A stretch of DNA of 64,000 nt, taken from the NCBI RefSeq assembly GCF_039555335.1, contig NC_092642.1, positions 60,119,776 through 60,183,775 on the forward strand, in the 5' to 3' direction. The DNA comes from Amphiura filiformis. Taxonomy: Eukaryota > Echinodermata > Ophiuroidea > Amphilepidida > Amphiuridae. The translations under genes were made by a program, and so were the position numbers. The notes under the pieces were generated by a model that did no database searches, was not told the DNA's origin, and was given only the letters and a program-made list of their open reading frames with translations. Numbering within the stretch: the stretch's first letter is position 1; each line of letters opens with the position of its first letter. Shown here one piece after another: positions 37,976 to 49,386 of the stretch.

Positions 37976-38462
37976 GGGGTGGTGCAATAATTATGTGTAC
38001 CCCGGGGGGGGTGAATTCTCAAAATGGTCTGCCAAAAATCGCTCCCCCCCCCCCTTTGGCCGTGCCAAAAAATCGCTGCCCCCCCTTTCGACGTGCCAAA
38101 AACCTTTGCCCCCCCTTTTGACGTGCCAAAAATCTTTGCCCCCCTTACACATGCAAGATTTTGGGGAACCCGAATTTAAAACATTATCTTATCTTAAATG
38201 CGAGCGCAGCGAGCAGGAAATTTTGCATATTTGAATGTGTTCCTAATGTTTTCCTACGCCTTTTTAGGGCGTAATATAGAAACAGTACTCAAAATATCTG
38301 TGCCAAAATTGCTTGCCCCCCCTTTCGACCTGCCAAAAATCGCTTGACCCCCCCTTTTGACCTGCCAAAAAATGCTTGCCTCCCCCTTTTGGCCGGCCAA
38401 AAATCTTTGCCCCCCCTATAATTCACCCCCCCCCCCGGGTACACATAATTATTGCACCACCC
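37976..38462. mobile_element. TTA-flanked MITE with C-run repeats, copy 1
   Basis: GGGGTGGTGCAATAATTATG and CATAATTATTGCACCACCC are inverted (the right copy is one G shorter), flanked by TTA on both sides (Harbinger-like). The interior is a series of TGCCAAAAATCTTTGCCCCC-type units of about 30 bp on each side of a unique middle with GCGAGCGCAGCGAGCAGGAA. Confidence 0.85.
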
Positions 38463-38569
38463 TTAAAAAGTGCCATAAAGTGGACCTAAAAAGCCTGAGG
38501 TCGTAGGCCTGTTATTAGGGCTCGGATAGCAACGTTTGCATAGTTTTTTTCTTCTTCTACTTCTTGAAA

Positions 38570-38800
38570 GCACATTATGCCTATTGAACTGCATTATGTA
38601 GGCCTACCGAGCTGAATACGAGGGATGTCCAGTCCCACTTCATATTAAATAATAATTTTGATTTTTTTTTTTTAAATTCGCGATAGACCTATTAATTATG
38701 GCAAATTATGTTGAAGACTTGGTATTCTTGATATTTAACAGTCTTCGAACTTCGAAGTAAACTTTATAAATCTTAAAGTGTATGTTTAATTCAATTGCCA
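38570..38800. mobile_element. Degenerate arm of the fold-back MITE family
   Basis: GAACTGCATTATG, GAATACGAGG-ATGTCC, TCAAATA-like and CTTCGAAGTAAACTTTATAA follow the order of 36120-36320. No right arm. Confidence 0.5.
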
Positions 38801-39435
38801 TCTAGTAGGTAATAGGTATATATACGTGTAATTGACAGGAGGTATTGCATGAATGAAAGTTTGCTGAATTGTTCTTTTTTTCAGCCACCGGTTGCAATAC
38901 TTTTGGCCAGTGTGGGCTTGCCCATAAGCTTTTGTAACACAATAAATTGCAAAAAATATATAAAAAAGGGTTTTTATGTGGCCAAAATACCAAAATCACT
39001 AAAAACATTCATTCTATGCCCATTTATAAATTTCAATAATGAAGAGATCCCATAGGTCAAAACCGGGGTCAAAAACCATATAGGTACGTACCGCAGCTTT
39101 TGTGATCTAAAAGCTTCTAAACATCTGCCTCAATAAATACTTTTCATGACGCATATTTTTTCAAACAAATTCCCATCCAATACAAAAAGGGTTTATTTTC
39201 GCGAAAATGGGCGGCTCCCCAAAACGCATCTTAATTATACCATGTATACCCATTCATTATTTCAAGAGGTCATAAGACAAAAACCATAGGTGATTTTTGT
39301 AATCCGAACATCCGCCTCAATAAATACTTTTCATACGCATAAATAAATTGTCAAATTCCTTGTAAAACTTTTTTTAAAGAAATTAAACAACCACACCAAA
39401 TATGAACTTTCTACTAGTTTATATTTAGAAATAGC

Positions 39436-39925
39436 CTCGGAGGATTTCGTGATCCTAGCATCCTCTTTTTATGACATTTTTCAGTATAGATGCCCGGGTA
39501 TAGATGTCAACGAAAAAAGCTTATTCACAAAATTGCAGTTGCTTCCGATTTTGCGTTTGCGACTTATGAGCTGTTATGCATGAATATCACAGTGTGTATG
39601 TATTACACTGCTCCATTGGCCACTGTAATTCGTAATTTCGTTCTGTTGTACCAGAACGAAATTCAAATTTGACGATATTTTTGCTAAACGAATTAAATGA
39701 GGATTTCGTGATCCTAGCATCCTCTTTTATGACATTTTTCAGTAGATATACACGAAAAAAGCTTACTTCCCAAATTTTCAGTGGAATCCGATTTTGCGTT
39801 TGCGAGTTATGCATGATTATAAATGTGTATTACACTGCTCCATACCATGCATAGGCCACTGTTGTAATTTCGTTCTGGTATACCAGAACGAAATTCAAAT
39901 TTGAAGATAGTTTTGCTAAACGAAT
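39436..39925. repeat. Two tandem ~240-bp units with a perfect 30-bp palindrome
   Basis: GAGGATTTCGTGATCCTAGC starts at about 39438 and 39700. Each unit has GAAAAAAGCTTA, CCGATTTTGCGTTTGCGA, TTACACTGCTCCAT and ends with an AATTTCGTTCTG / CAGAACGAAATT palindrome. In unit 2 this is perfect (39866-39895, half AATTTCGTTCTGGTA). Confidence 0.8.
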
Positions 39926-40053
39926 TAATCAGCAAGATAATTTTGGTACATAAACATTATGTAGCCAGAGGTTTCCAGTGGTATAAAAATCTCAACTTTT
40001 TTTGAGAAAAGTGGGGATGAGGCTGTGGACCACGAAATGCCCTTTTAATAAAA

Positions 40054-41056
40054 CTAGCGGGACACCCGCGCTACGCGCGGGTCCCCGCTAGGTGAGTAAA
40101 TGGGAGCGTTCACTAAAACGGGAGGAATTACTGAACAGGTAGAATCATTGAAAAGGTAAATTTCATTTATCTGAGTCTGACCCTCGTTAAGCCTAAGTTT
40201 CCATTTTAGCTTCTTTCTTTCTTTTTAGTTTCTTCTACATGGGCCAATTTTGTTCCATTTTTTAAAAACATTTTGCTGCTAAGCTTGCAAATTTCCGTTA
40301 CCATGTTTTTTATTTACTCAATCCCGTTCCCATTATTTTCTAAATCTGTCCTTTCTTACATTTCCCTGTTGACTTCATTTTTTATTTGCTGCTTAGCTTG
40401 TGATTTCCCGTTTTTATGTTATTTATTTAGTTCTGTCCTCAGTTTAATAGCTTTTTTTATTTAAATCATCTAATTTTATTAGATTTTATTATTCTTTCCT
40501 TCTTTAGCCTATTTTATTCCCGTTTTCATTTTCTTACTGTGACTAACTATAGGCTAACCCACATACTCGTAGGCCTACCTGTTTGTCCTCATTTTGTTTT
40601 CTTTTTTAATTACAGTAGGCCTACCTCTTCATGTTGTTTGTACTTTTTAACACACATCTTTTCCCCGTATTTATTACGCCTACGGTCGGTCGTTCACCCG
40701 TATTATCATTCATTGCGCGACTCTGCGTCGTTTACGCGCGACATGGCGTAGTGCTGCGTTACCCGCGCGCTATCGCTGCGCTACGCGAGCGACTTGGCAT
40801 TAGATACGCCCGTAAAACGCGCACGGGCTAGCTTTACAACTGACTCCCTTTTTTGTTTACCCAGCATAGCAACGTACCACATTTTCACTGATTTTGAGGC
40901 CAATTCTTGACCGTTTTCAACCAAATAAAGTTTAAACACGTTCCCGTATATTCATCGATCTCCCGTATGAATTTGGCGACATTTGGATCGAAACTGACAG
41001 AGCCTTTATAGCATACATAGATAGATACATACAACATTTCCCTATTTATAGTAAGA
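40054..41056 (-). mobile_element. Non-autonomous Helitron 1
   Basis: Read on the minus strand it begins TCTTACTATAAATAGGGAAA and ends with the hairpin ACCCGCGC-GTA-GCGCGGGT, six bases, then CTAG. The base after CTAG is T (host). Its 5' TC is joined directly to the CTAG of the next element. It is about 1.0 kb, T/A-rich, with a (GATA)n patch near the 5' end and no Rep/helicase frame. Confidence 0.87.
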
Positions 41057-41482
41057 CTAGCGGGACACCCGCGCTACGCGCGGGTCCCCGCTAGATGAGT
41101 AAATGGGAGCGTTCACTAAAACAGGAGGAATTACTGAACAGGTAGAATCATTGCAAAGGTAAATTATATTTATCTGAACCTGACCCTCTTTAAGCCTACG
41201 TTTCCATTTTAACTTCTTTCTTTCTTTTTAGTTTTTTCTACATGGGCCAATTTTGTTCCATTTAAAAAAAATTCTGCTGCTAAGCTTCCGATTTTCCGTT
41301 ACCATGTTTTTTATTTATTCAACCCCGTTCCCGTTATTTTCTAAATCTGTCCTTTCTTACATTTCCATTTTAGCTTCTATTTTATTTGCTGCATAGCTTG
41401 TGATTTCCCGTTTTCATGTTATTTATTTAATTCTGTCCTCAGTTTAATAGCTTTTTTATTTAAACTTCCTGATTTTTATTTA

Positions 41483-42505
41483 CTAGCGGGACACCCGCGC
41501 TACGCGCGGGTCCCCGCTAGATGAGTAAATGGGAGCGTTCACTAAAACAGGAGGAATTACTGAACAGGTAGAATCATTGAAAAGGTAAATTTTATTTATC
41601 TGAACCTGACCATCTTTAAGCCTACGTTTCCATTCGAACTTCTTTCTTTCTTTTTAGTTTTTTCTACATGGGCCAATTTTGTTCCATTAAAAAAAAATTC
41701 TGCTGCTAAGCTTCCGATTTTCCGTTACCATGTTTTTTTATTTATTCAACCCCGTTCCCGTTATTTTCTAAATCTGTCCTTTCTTACATTTCCATTTTAG
41801 CTTCTATTTTATTTGCTGCATAGCTTGTGATTTCCCGTTTTCATGTTATTTATTTAATTCTGTCCTCAGTTTAATAGCTTTTTTATTTAAACTTCCTGAT
41901 TTTATTATAGCTTTTTTTCCCTTACACATTTCCTGAAGAGTTTCATTCTTTCCTTCTTTAGCCTATTTTATTCCCGGTTTCATTTTGTGACTTAGTATAA
42001 CCCACATACTCGTACAGCCTGTTTGTCCTCATTTTGTTTTCTTTTTTATTTATAGTAGGCCTACCTCTTCATGTTGTTTGTACTTTTTAACACACATTCT
42101 GTTTCCCGTATTTATTACGCTACGGTCGTTCACCCGTAATATCATTCATTACGTGACTCTGCGTCGTTTACGCGTGCCATGGCGTAGTGCTGCGTTACCC
42201 GCGCGGTATCGCTGCGCTACGCGAGCGGCTTGGCATTAGATCCGCCCGTGCGACGCGCAGGAATATAGCTTAGTAACGGACTCCTTTTTTGTTTACCTTG
42301 GATAGCAACGGACCACATTTTCACTGATTTTGAGGCCAATTCTTGACCGTTTTCAACCAAATAAAGTTTAAACACGTTCCCGTATATTCATCGATCTCCC
42401 GTATGAATTTGGTGACATTTGGATAGAAACTGACGGAGCCTTTATAGGCATACATAGATACATAGATAGATAGATAGATACAACATTTCCCTATTTATAG
42501 TAAGA
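41483..42505 (-). mobile_element. Non-autonomous Helitron 3 (nested)
   Basis: Same hairpin and CTAG end; the host base after CTAG is T. Its 5' TC is joined to the CTAG of Helitron 4. Confidence 0.87.
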
Positions 42506-43494
42506 CTAGCGGGATACCCGCGCTTCGCGCGGGTCCCCGCTAGATGAGTAAACGGGAGCGAAATGAAATAAAGGATAAAAAGGTACATGAGTAAACGGGA
42601 GCGTTCACTATAACAGGAAGAATTACAGAACAGGTAGAATCATTGAAAAGGTACATTTTATTTATCTAAATCTGTCTCTTCTTACATTTTCTTTATTAGT
42701 TTCTTCTGCTTAGCTTGTGATTTCCCGTTTCCATGTTATTTATTTATTTAACCCCGTTCCCATTATTTTCTAAATCTGTTCTTTCTTATAACATTTCCCT
42801 TTTAGCTTTTTTTTAATTTCCCGTTTTCATGTTTTTTATTTAATTCTGTTCTTATTATTTTAGCTTATTTTTTTCTTACAATTCCTGATTAGTTCCCTTC
42901 CTTCTTTGTTTCGTTCCCATTTCATTTAGTTACTTTAACCCGTTGGCCTATTACTCGTACCTTTTTTGTCCTCATTTTAATCTCATTTTTCTTTATAGTA
43001 CCGCTTCATGTTGTTTAAAAACATACATCTTTTTCTCGTATTTTTATTACGTCCTCTCATAGCGTGTCTGCGGACGTGTTTACCCGTTATCATAATCCCT
43101 GGACCCGTCCATGTACCTTTTCATCCTTTATTTTTCCTTCTTTTATCATGTCCGTCCACTGGTGGATCTGCGTCGCCGTTTACGCGCGCATTGGCGTAGT
43201 GCGCATTACGCACGCAGCGTCGACGCGCTGCCTTCCAGCTGCAGTGACGCGTAGGCTGATAACCGATTTTTATAACAAAAATACCGTTTTTACCCATATT
43301 TTCACTGTTTTTGCAGCCAGTTCTTGACCGTTTTCAACCAAATTTTCGCATAACCGTTTCGGTATATTCCTCGATCTCCCGTATGAATTTGGCGACATTT
43401 AGATCGAAACTGACGGAGCCTTTATACACGATACATACATAGATAGATAGATAGATAGATAGATACATACAACATTCCCCTATTTATAGTAAGA
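42506..43494 (-). mobile_element. Non-autonomous Helitron 4 (nested, diverged)
   Basis: The hairpin reads ACCCGCGC-GAA-GCGCGGGT followed by ATCCCG and CTAG. The 5' end TCTTAC is preceded by host A. The interior is more diverged than in the others and has a longer GATA run. Confidence 0.85.
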
Positions 43495-44449
43495 TTATAG
43501 CTTTTTTCCCCTTACATTTCCTGAAGAGTTTCTTTCTTTCCTTCTTTAGCCTATTTTATTCCCGGTTTCATTTTGTGACTAAGTATAACCCACATACTCG
43601 TACAGCCTGTTTGTCCTCATTTTGTTTTCTTTTTTATTTACAGTAGGCCTACCTCTTCATGTTGTTTGTACTTTTAACACACATTCTGTTTCCCGTATTT
43701 ATTACGCTACGGTCGTTCACCCGTAATATCATTCATTACGTGACTCTGCGTCGTTTACGCGTGCCATGGCGTAGTGCTGCGTTACCCGCGCGGTACCGCT
43801 GCGCTACGCGAGCGGCTTGGCATTAGATACGCCCGTGCGACGCGCAGGCCTAGCTTAGTAACTGACTGCTTTTTTTGTTTACCTTGGATAGCAACGGACC
43901 ACATTTTCACTGATTTTGAGGCCAATTCTTGACCGTTTTCAACCAAATAAAGTTTAAACACGTTCCCGTATATTCATCGATCTCCCGTATGAATTTGGCG
44001 ACATTTGGATCGAAACTGACGGAGCCTTTATAGCATACATAGATAGATACATACAACATTTCCCTATTTATAGTAAGACTAGATTTCGCGGTTCTCGGGT
44101 TGGGTGGTTCTCGTGATAGGACTTTCTCTAATTACGCAACACCCGTTACCCATTATGATAGGCCTACCTGCCCTGACCTTTTAAACTAACTATGATATAC
44201 GTCTCTCAATGATGAAGACTCAATTTGACACAATAATCAACTTAGTAGTTTTGTAGCTGTGACGTTTACTTGGCCGTAATCTGAAACCCATCGTTCGCCT
44301 CTTCCAAGCCCTGTCCTGCTACCACATATGAGCCCCCTAAAAGAATACCCTGAAATAGCCATGTTCTGAGTAATAGGCCTCTGCACGTGTGTGTTGAAAA
44401 TAGGCCTATTGATCCGATCAGATGCACCTGCACGATTAGCCACACTGTA

Positions 44450-45458
44450 GGGGAGAGCGGGGAGTGTTCGCCCTAGGGGTAGGTTCGCCCACCCCTTGTT
44501 TCTCAGCACTACGGCTATCGGGGAATTTGGTGATGGCAAAATTAGGTGACAAAGGTCACTATAAACTTCTCATATTAGCTACGTGACATATACAGACGTG
44601 TTCATCGAACTGCAGCCAAAACAAAAGATTTACACAAAAACGTAACTTTTTCTTGCATTAATAATGTTGTATTATCATTGATACATAAATATAGATGGTT
44701 TTAATGGAAATCTGTATTGGGAACATATGGGATTTGTCAAAGATTAAATGCAGTTATAAACTCTTTATTCGATTTGTATTTTGCATACCCTTAAGAAAAT
44801 ACAAAAATGTGCACAAGGGCATGTTCGCCCTTTTGAGGATGGGGCTTGTTCGCCCTATATCTTCCCCTGGCGGACTTACCCCCAATCTGGAGGGCGGACC
44901 TGCCCCATCCGCGTATTATGCAAAATATTGATAATTATACCATTAAACAAGGTAAAACAACTGAAAAGCATGTTTTTTAAAGTTATGTGGTATCAGTATT
45001 GCTCATACCACCGTTTATTTCCTAATCCATAATCTCCCCGAAGTTGTAAACATGATACGTTTAAACTCACTTTGGACCCCTACATTTGACCCTGACCCGA
45101 CCCCTGCAACAAATTTAGTGACTCCCCAGAAGAGAATGAATGCCCTGTATACCCTTGCTAAATGTTTGCATTGAATATGTTATTGTTATGCAATGTTTAA
45201 ACCTTTTTTTGGGATTAGGGTGAACTTACCCCACCATATGGGCGAACCTGCCCCAATATGGGGCAAGTTCGCCACTTTGCAAAACTTTTTTGTTTGCTCT
45301 ATCCTGTTGATATTGTGAGCCCTATAGTTCTGGGATTGTGGCCGTATATAGCTAAGACATAGGGCTTTCACATGGGCTAATCAGGTCATCCCTAACCTTA
45401 AAATTGACATCGCTAGGCTGGTCAGAAAAAAATAGGGCGAACACTCCCCGCTCTCCCC
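44450..45458. mobile_element. TA-flanked 1-kb element, GGGGAGAGCGGGGAG ends
   Basis: 26-bp perfect inverted ends (GGGGAGAGCGGGGAGTGTTC and complement), TA on both sides. Subterminal GTTCGCCC or GGGCGAAC words recur at 44467, 44484, 44825, 44848, 45240, 45265 and 45436. No transposase frame. Confidence 0.9.
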
Positions 45459-45607
45459 TAATGCTTTCTGATGCTCGCACTGCGCCCGTTGGTACTCTGC
45501 GAACTACGTGATAGCGCACCGCGCGGACGCTCGCGATGCGCACCGCGAGCACGCGATAGCGCGCGGACAGAGGACGGACGGACGGACACGCCATAATTAG
45601 TATTAAG

Positions 45608-45924
45608 CACAGAGGAGTAAGATAGACAGAGCGCGTATCACCAGTCAAAGTCTCCGCCTCATCCGATAATGAGGGCCGATTGTTCCATGAAATGCGACAG
45701 GCGAGACTGCTACGCAATTACCGCGTATTTTCATGGTCTATTGCGTAATCGCGAAAGCACGCAACGCTCTATCGCGTCTATCGCGAAGGCACGCAGCGCT
45801 GGCGTGATTGTTAGACACAGCACGATCGAACAATCGGCCCTCATGAATATGCGAGAACTGGTAGCATACAATACACGGGGACTTTGACTGGTGGTACGCG
45901 CTCTGTCTATCTTACTCCTCTGTG
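45608..45924. mobile_element. hAT-like MITE with exact 8-bp TSD
   Basis: CACAGAGGAGTAAGATAGAC and GTCTATCTTACTCCTCTGTG are inverted for about 45 bases. GTATTAAG lies at 45600-45607 and again at 45925-45932. The 8-bp duplication and CA..TG ends fit the hAT superfamily. A second inner inverted pair is GAGGGCCGATTGTTC / GAACAATCGGCCCTC. Confidence 0.92.
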
Positions 45925-45968
45925 GTATTAAGATGTGACATTTTTTGTAAAAAAAATCGAGAAAATTA

Positions 45969-46878
45969 GGGGCTGTGCAATAATTATGTGTATATACCCC
46001 CATGGTGAATTCTCAAAGTGGTCTGCCAAAAACCGCTTGCCCCCCCCCCTTCATGCCAAACAATCTTTGCCCCCCCTTTCGACGTGCCAAAAACCTTTGC
46101 CCCCCCTTTCGAAGTGCCAAAAATCTTTGCCCCCCCCTTACACACTAAGATTTTAGGGAACCCTAATTTATAACCTTAAATTGTCTTATATCATATTAGC
46201 TCGTGATCAGAGCCCTCGCAGTACCTTTGAAGATCCAGTGATCCCCAAGTAAAATAAACCCAAGCAAGTGACTGGTTTATTAAAAGAAAATTACATGGTT
46301 TAGACCATTCTGTAAAAAATTAATACCACTCCAAGCAGTACATGTACAAGGTACAGAGCTTGCCGAAGGCAAGCTTCACTATTGGCAAGCTACATAAGTC
46401 ACCAACAAGTATATGGCCACTATGATGCAGTAAAAGACTATGATCACTGTCTCCCTAAGATATTGGTCTACAAAACCCACCAACCGCGAAAGCCCACTCA
46501 CCGAGCCGTAGTGTCAGAGGGCATATGGCATGGTTTTTCATTTTTTCTTTCAATTGAATGGAAAATAGGTTGGCTTTGGAGCAAAGCTAATATCATATAG
46601 GCTATTGCGAGCGTAGCGAGCAGGAAATTTTGCATATTTGAACATGTTCCTAATGTTTTCCTACACCTTTTAAGGGCATAATAATAGAAACGATGCCCAA
46701 AATATCTGTGACAAAAATCGCTTGCCCCCCCTTTCGACCTGCCAAAATTGCTTGACCCCCCCTTCAGGCGACCTGCCAAAAATGCTTGCCCCTCCTCCCC
46801 CAGTTTTGGTCTGCCAAAAATCTTTGCCCCCCCCTATAATTCACCACCCCGGGGTACACATAATTATTGCACCACCCC
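45969..46878. mobile_element. TTA-flanked MITE with C-run repeats, copy 2, with insertion
   Basis: GGGGCTGTGCAATAATTATG and CATAATTATTGCACCACCCC, TTA on both sides. The same TTTGCCCCCCC units as copy 1. About 430 extra bases (46170-46600) in the middle are not found in copy 1 and hold no recognisable gene. Confidence 0.82.
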
Positions 46879-47323
46879 TTATTGCACTGTATGCCACGGT
46901 ATTGCCACCTGCGCGAGCCACCTGCTCACTCAGCCGGCACGGGAAGGGTAACTCTCGGTAGGGAGCGTGTCTTTTTAAAAGGTTTTTTTTTCGATTACAG
47001 AGGAAGTGCGTAACATCATCATACAGATCGACAGAGTTCAGTACAAACAACATACTCTAGTGTAGTTTTTGGTCACGGTGAAAATTGGAGGGATGGTGTG
47101 GATGTTCACCACAAGGGCGCAGAATTTTGAAGCTTGGTTACTTTTGTACTTTCATGCTTTTCGAATTTTAGCGAAAAGATCATAGGCTTGGATTATTGAA
47201 AATGGTGAACGCGTTTCTTTTATTAATCCACGCTTTTATTCGAGAAGGACAAGCAATTGCAGAGAGGCGAAAATCGTGTCAATGGTAAGCCTAAATCTAA
47301 ATTAATTGATGTTTTTTAAGCTT
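46879..47323. other. No gene seen
   Basis: No supported coding, RNA or repeat feature. Confidence 0.45.
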
Positions 47324-47325
47324 TA

Positions 47326-48293
47326 AGGGAGCGCACCACCATTAAACGCGCCCATTGAAATACACGGTAAAAGGCCTACATTTGGATCTCGTTTTGGCAC
47401 TTGAATTACGTATTTCAACTATAAAGCTTGGTATCAGATTAAAGCTGATCATGTGTAGAATATTATTCTTTCAACGGAATATATTGCTAACCACCGACTT
47501 TTTCTGTTATTTTGCCGCAAAGAAAAATTCATGAATTGTGCAAATTTAACCCTAAAAAATCACTCAATTTTGGAAACCGGACGTTGTTCAAATTCGCGCC
47601 AGAACTTCAACTCTGAAATAAAAAATTGGGACTTTTTCTCCGAATTCTTCATGCATATACTAATTAGGTATCCCAGGCAAACTTTAGTTAACACATTTGC
47701 TAGTCAGCGAAATTCGCCGAGACCGGGGCCCAAACACAATGCATATTTACATAGAAATTTGAATTTTTTTCGAGAACAGGTCGGTGAAGGAAACCTACAT
47801 AAATATGTTTTCTATACTTCACTTGACCCAAATATATGATTTTTATGGTGATAATCAAGTCGCACATGGAATTTAAGAGGGATTTTGATAGCAGTTCCAT
47901 TAAAAAAAGCTGCTATATCGCCATGAGATTAAGATCTAGAAACACCCCTAAATGCCGCTTTTGGGGAATTTTGCTAGCAGAATCTTTTTGATGAAAGTCA
48001 ATCTTTGACAAGATGTAACTTTGTTACGGAAAGTGCTATGACAAAAATGTTTTCAGTTTTGGCTTTCTTTACTCAAGGGCTTTAATTTGATATGTAAAAT
48101 GATGCAGTTTGATGGCAAATTTGAATTCACCTAGCATACCTATATACTTGTTGGAAGCAAATGAGCTGAAAACGGGCAAAATTTGACTATACGTTTAGAA
48201 AATAAAGCGAAACAAGCTCAAATAAGCGGTGGACTATTTTAACCGAATTTCACTGTTACATAAATCGTGGAGTGATTTGGTGGTGCGCCCTCT
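47326..48293. mobile_element. TA-flanked MITE, AGGGAGCGCACCACCA ends, long copy
   Basis: AGGGAGCGCACCACCA and TGGTGGTGCGCCCTCT are inverted (one base offset), with TA on both sides. It is 506 bases longer than the copy at 48925. The extra block, about 47660-48145, is the inverted relative of 52540-52985. Confidence 0.85.
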
Positions 48294-48924
48294 TATAAAC
48301 GTCAATAGTTATCAAAATCCAAATTTTTACTTTTTAAAGTAAACTAGAGATAGTTTCTAGTCATTTTGCAAAATTTCATCCCGCTCTGCGACATTCCGCT
48401 CGGAAGAAATGATGTTTTAAAACTCAGCTCGAATCACCAAAAGACCCAAATTTCATCATGTTCATCAACATGCAGAGTTTTGCAGAGGTTGGACAGAAAA
48501 TTGAATGATTGATGCAAAAGGGCACTTTCTAACTTAAAATTTCTAGTTAAGAAAAGTACAAAATGTGTGTATTCATGTTTTGAATATCTTTAATATAGGC
48601 CTATTTACTTAATTATGTCAAAGTACCCCCCCCACCTTCTTCTTCTCTGTCTTCAAAACAAGGCCTACTGATATTGGCAATTTAAGCAAAAATACAAGTT
48701 TTATGCGTTATTCTGATCTGGTATAAATTTACAGCAAAAGCACTCAGAGACCTGTATTTTTGGGTAAATTTTAAACAAATGTTCCTAAAATTAATCACAA
48801 AAGTTATTTAAAGCATTTGTGACTGAAATAAACTGATTTTTTAAGACTTCCGCCCTTATTTGATGTCTTTTTGTACAGAAGCGCGAACATAGTAACACAT
48901 CTTGAAAGCCTCTTACATTGTATA
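48294..48924. other. Spacer between two MITE copies, no gene seen
   Basis: AT-rich, nothing supported. Confidence 0.45.
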
Positions 48925-49386
48925 AGGGAGCGCACCACCATTAAACGCCCATTGAAATACACGGTAAAAGGCCTACATTTGGATCTCGCTTTGGCACTTG
49001 AATTACGTGTGATTTCAACTATAAAGCTTGGTATCAGATTAAAGCTGATCATGTGTAGAATATTATTCTTTTAACGGAATATATTGCTAACCACCGACTT
49101 TTTCTGTTATTTTGCCGCAAAGAAAAATTGTGCAAATTTAACCCTAAAAAATCACTCAATTTTGGAAACCGGACGTTGTTCAACTTCAACTCTGAAATAA
49201 AAAATTGGGACTTTTTCTCCGAATTCTTCATGCATATACTTGTCGGAAGCAAATGAGCTGAAAACGGGCAAAATTTGACTATACGTTTAGAAAATAAAGC
49301 CGAAACAAGCTCAAATAAGCGGTGGACTATTTTAACCGAATTTCACTGTTACATAAATCGTGGAGTGATTTGGTGGTGCGCCCTCT
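48925..49386. mobile_element. TA-flanked MITE, AGGGAGCGCACCACCA ends, short copy
   Basis: Collinear with both ends of the long copy, in the same direction, TA on both sides. Confidence 0.87.

Larger units (their letters stand above)
41057..44078 (-). mobile_element. Non-autonomous Helitron 2, split by a nested pair
   Basis: Its 3' part is 41057-41482 and its 5' part 43495-44078 (together about 1010 bases, the family length). The empty target within the element, seen in the sibling at 41906, reads GCTATAA^TAAAATC on the minus strand. Here the A and T are separated by the inserted pair. Confidence 0.85.

Noticed and set aside
40054-44078. LINE tandem array with GATA tails
   Set aside because: The GATA patch first suggested LINE tails, but the TC start, hairpin, CTAG end and A^T insertion fit Helitrons better.
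45352-46003. Open frames rich in Arg/Ser around 45.4-46.0 kb
   Set aside because: They lie across the hAT-like MITE and GC-rich repeats; frames in both directions reflect the palindrome.
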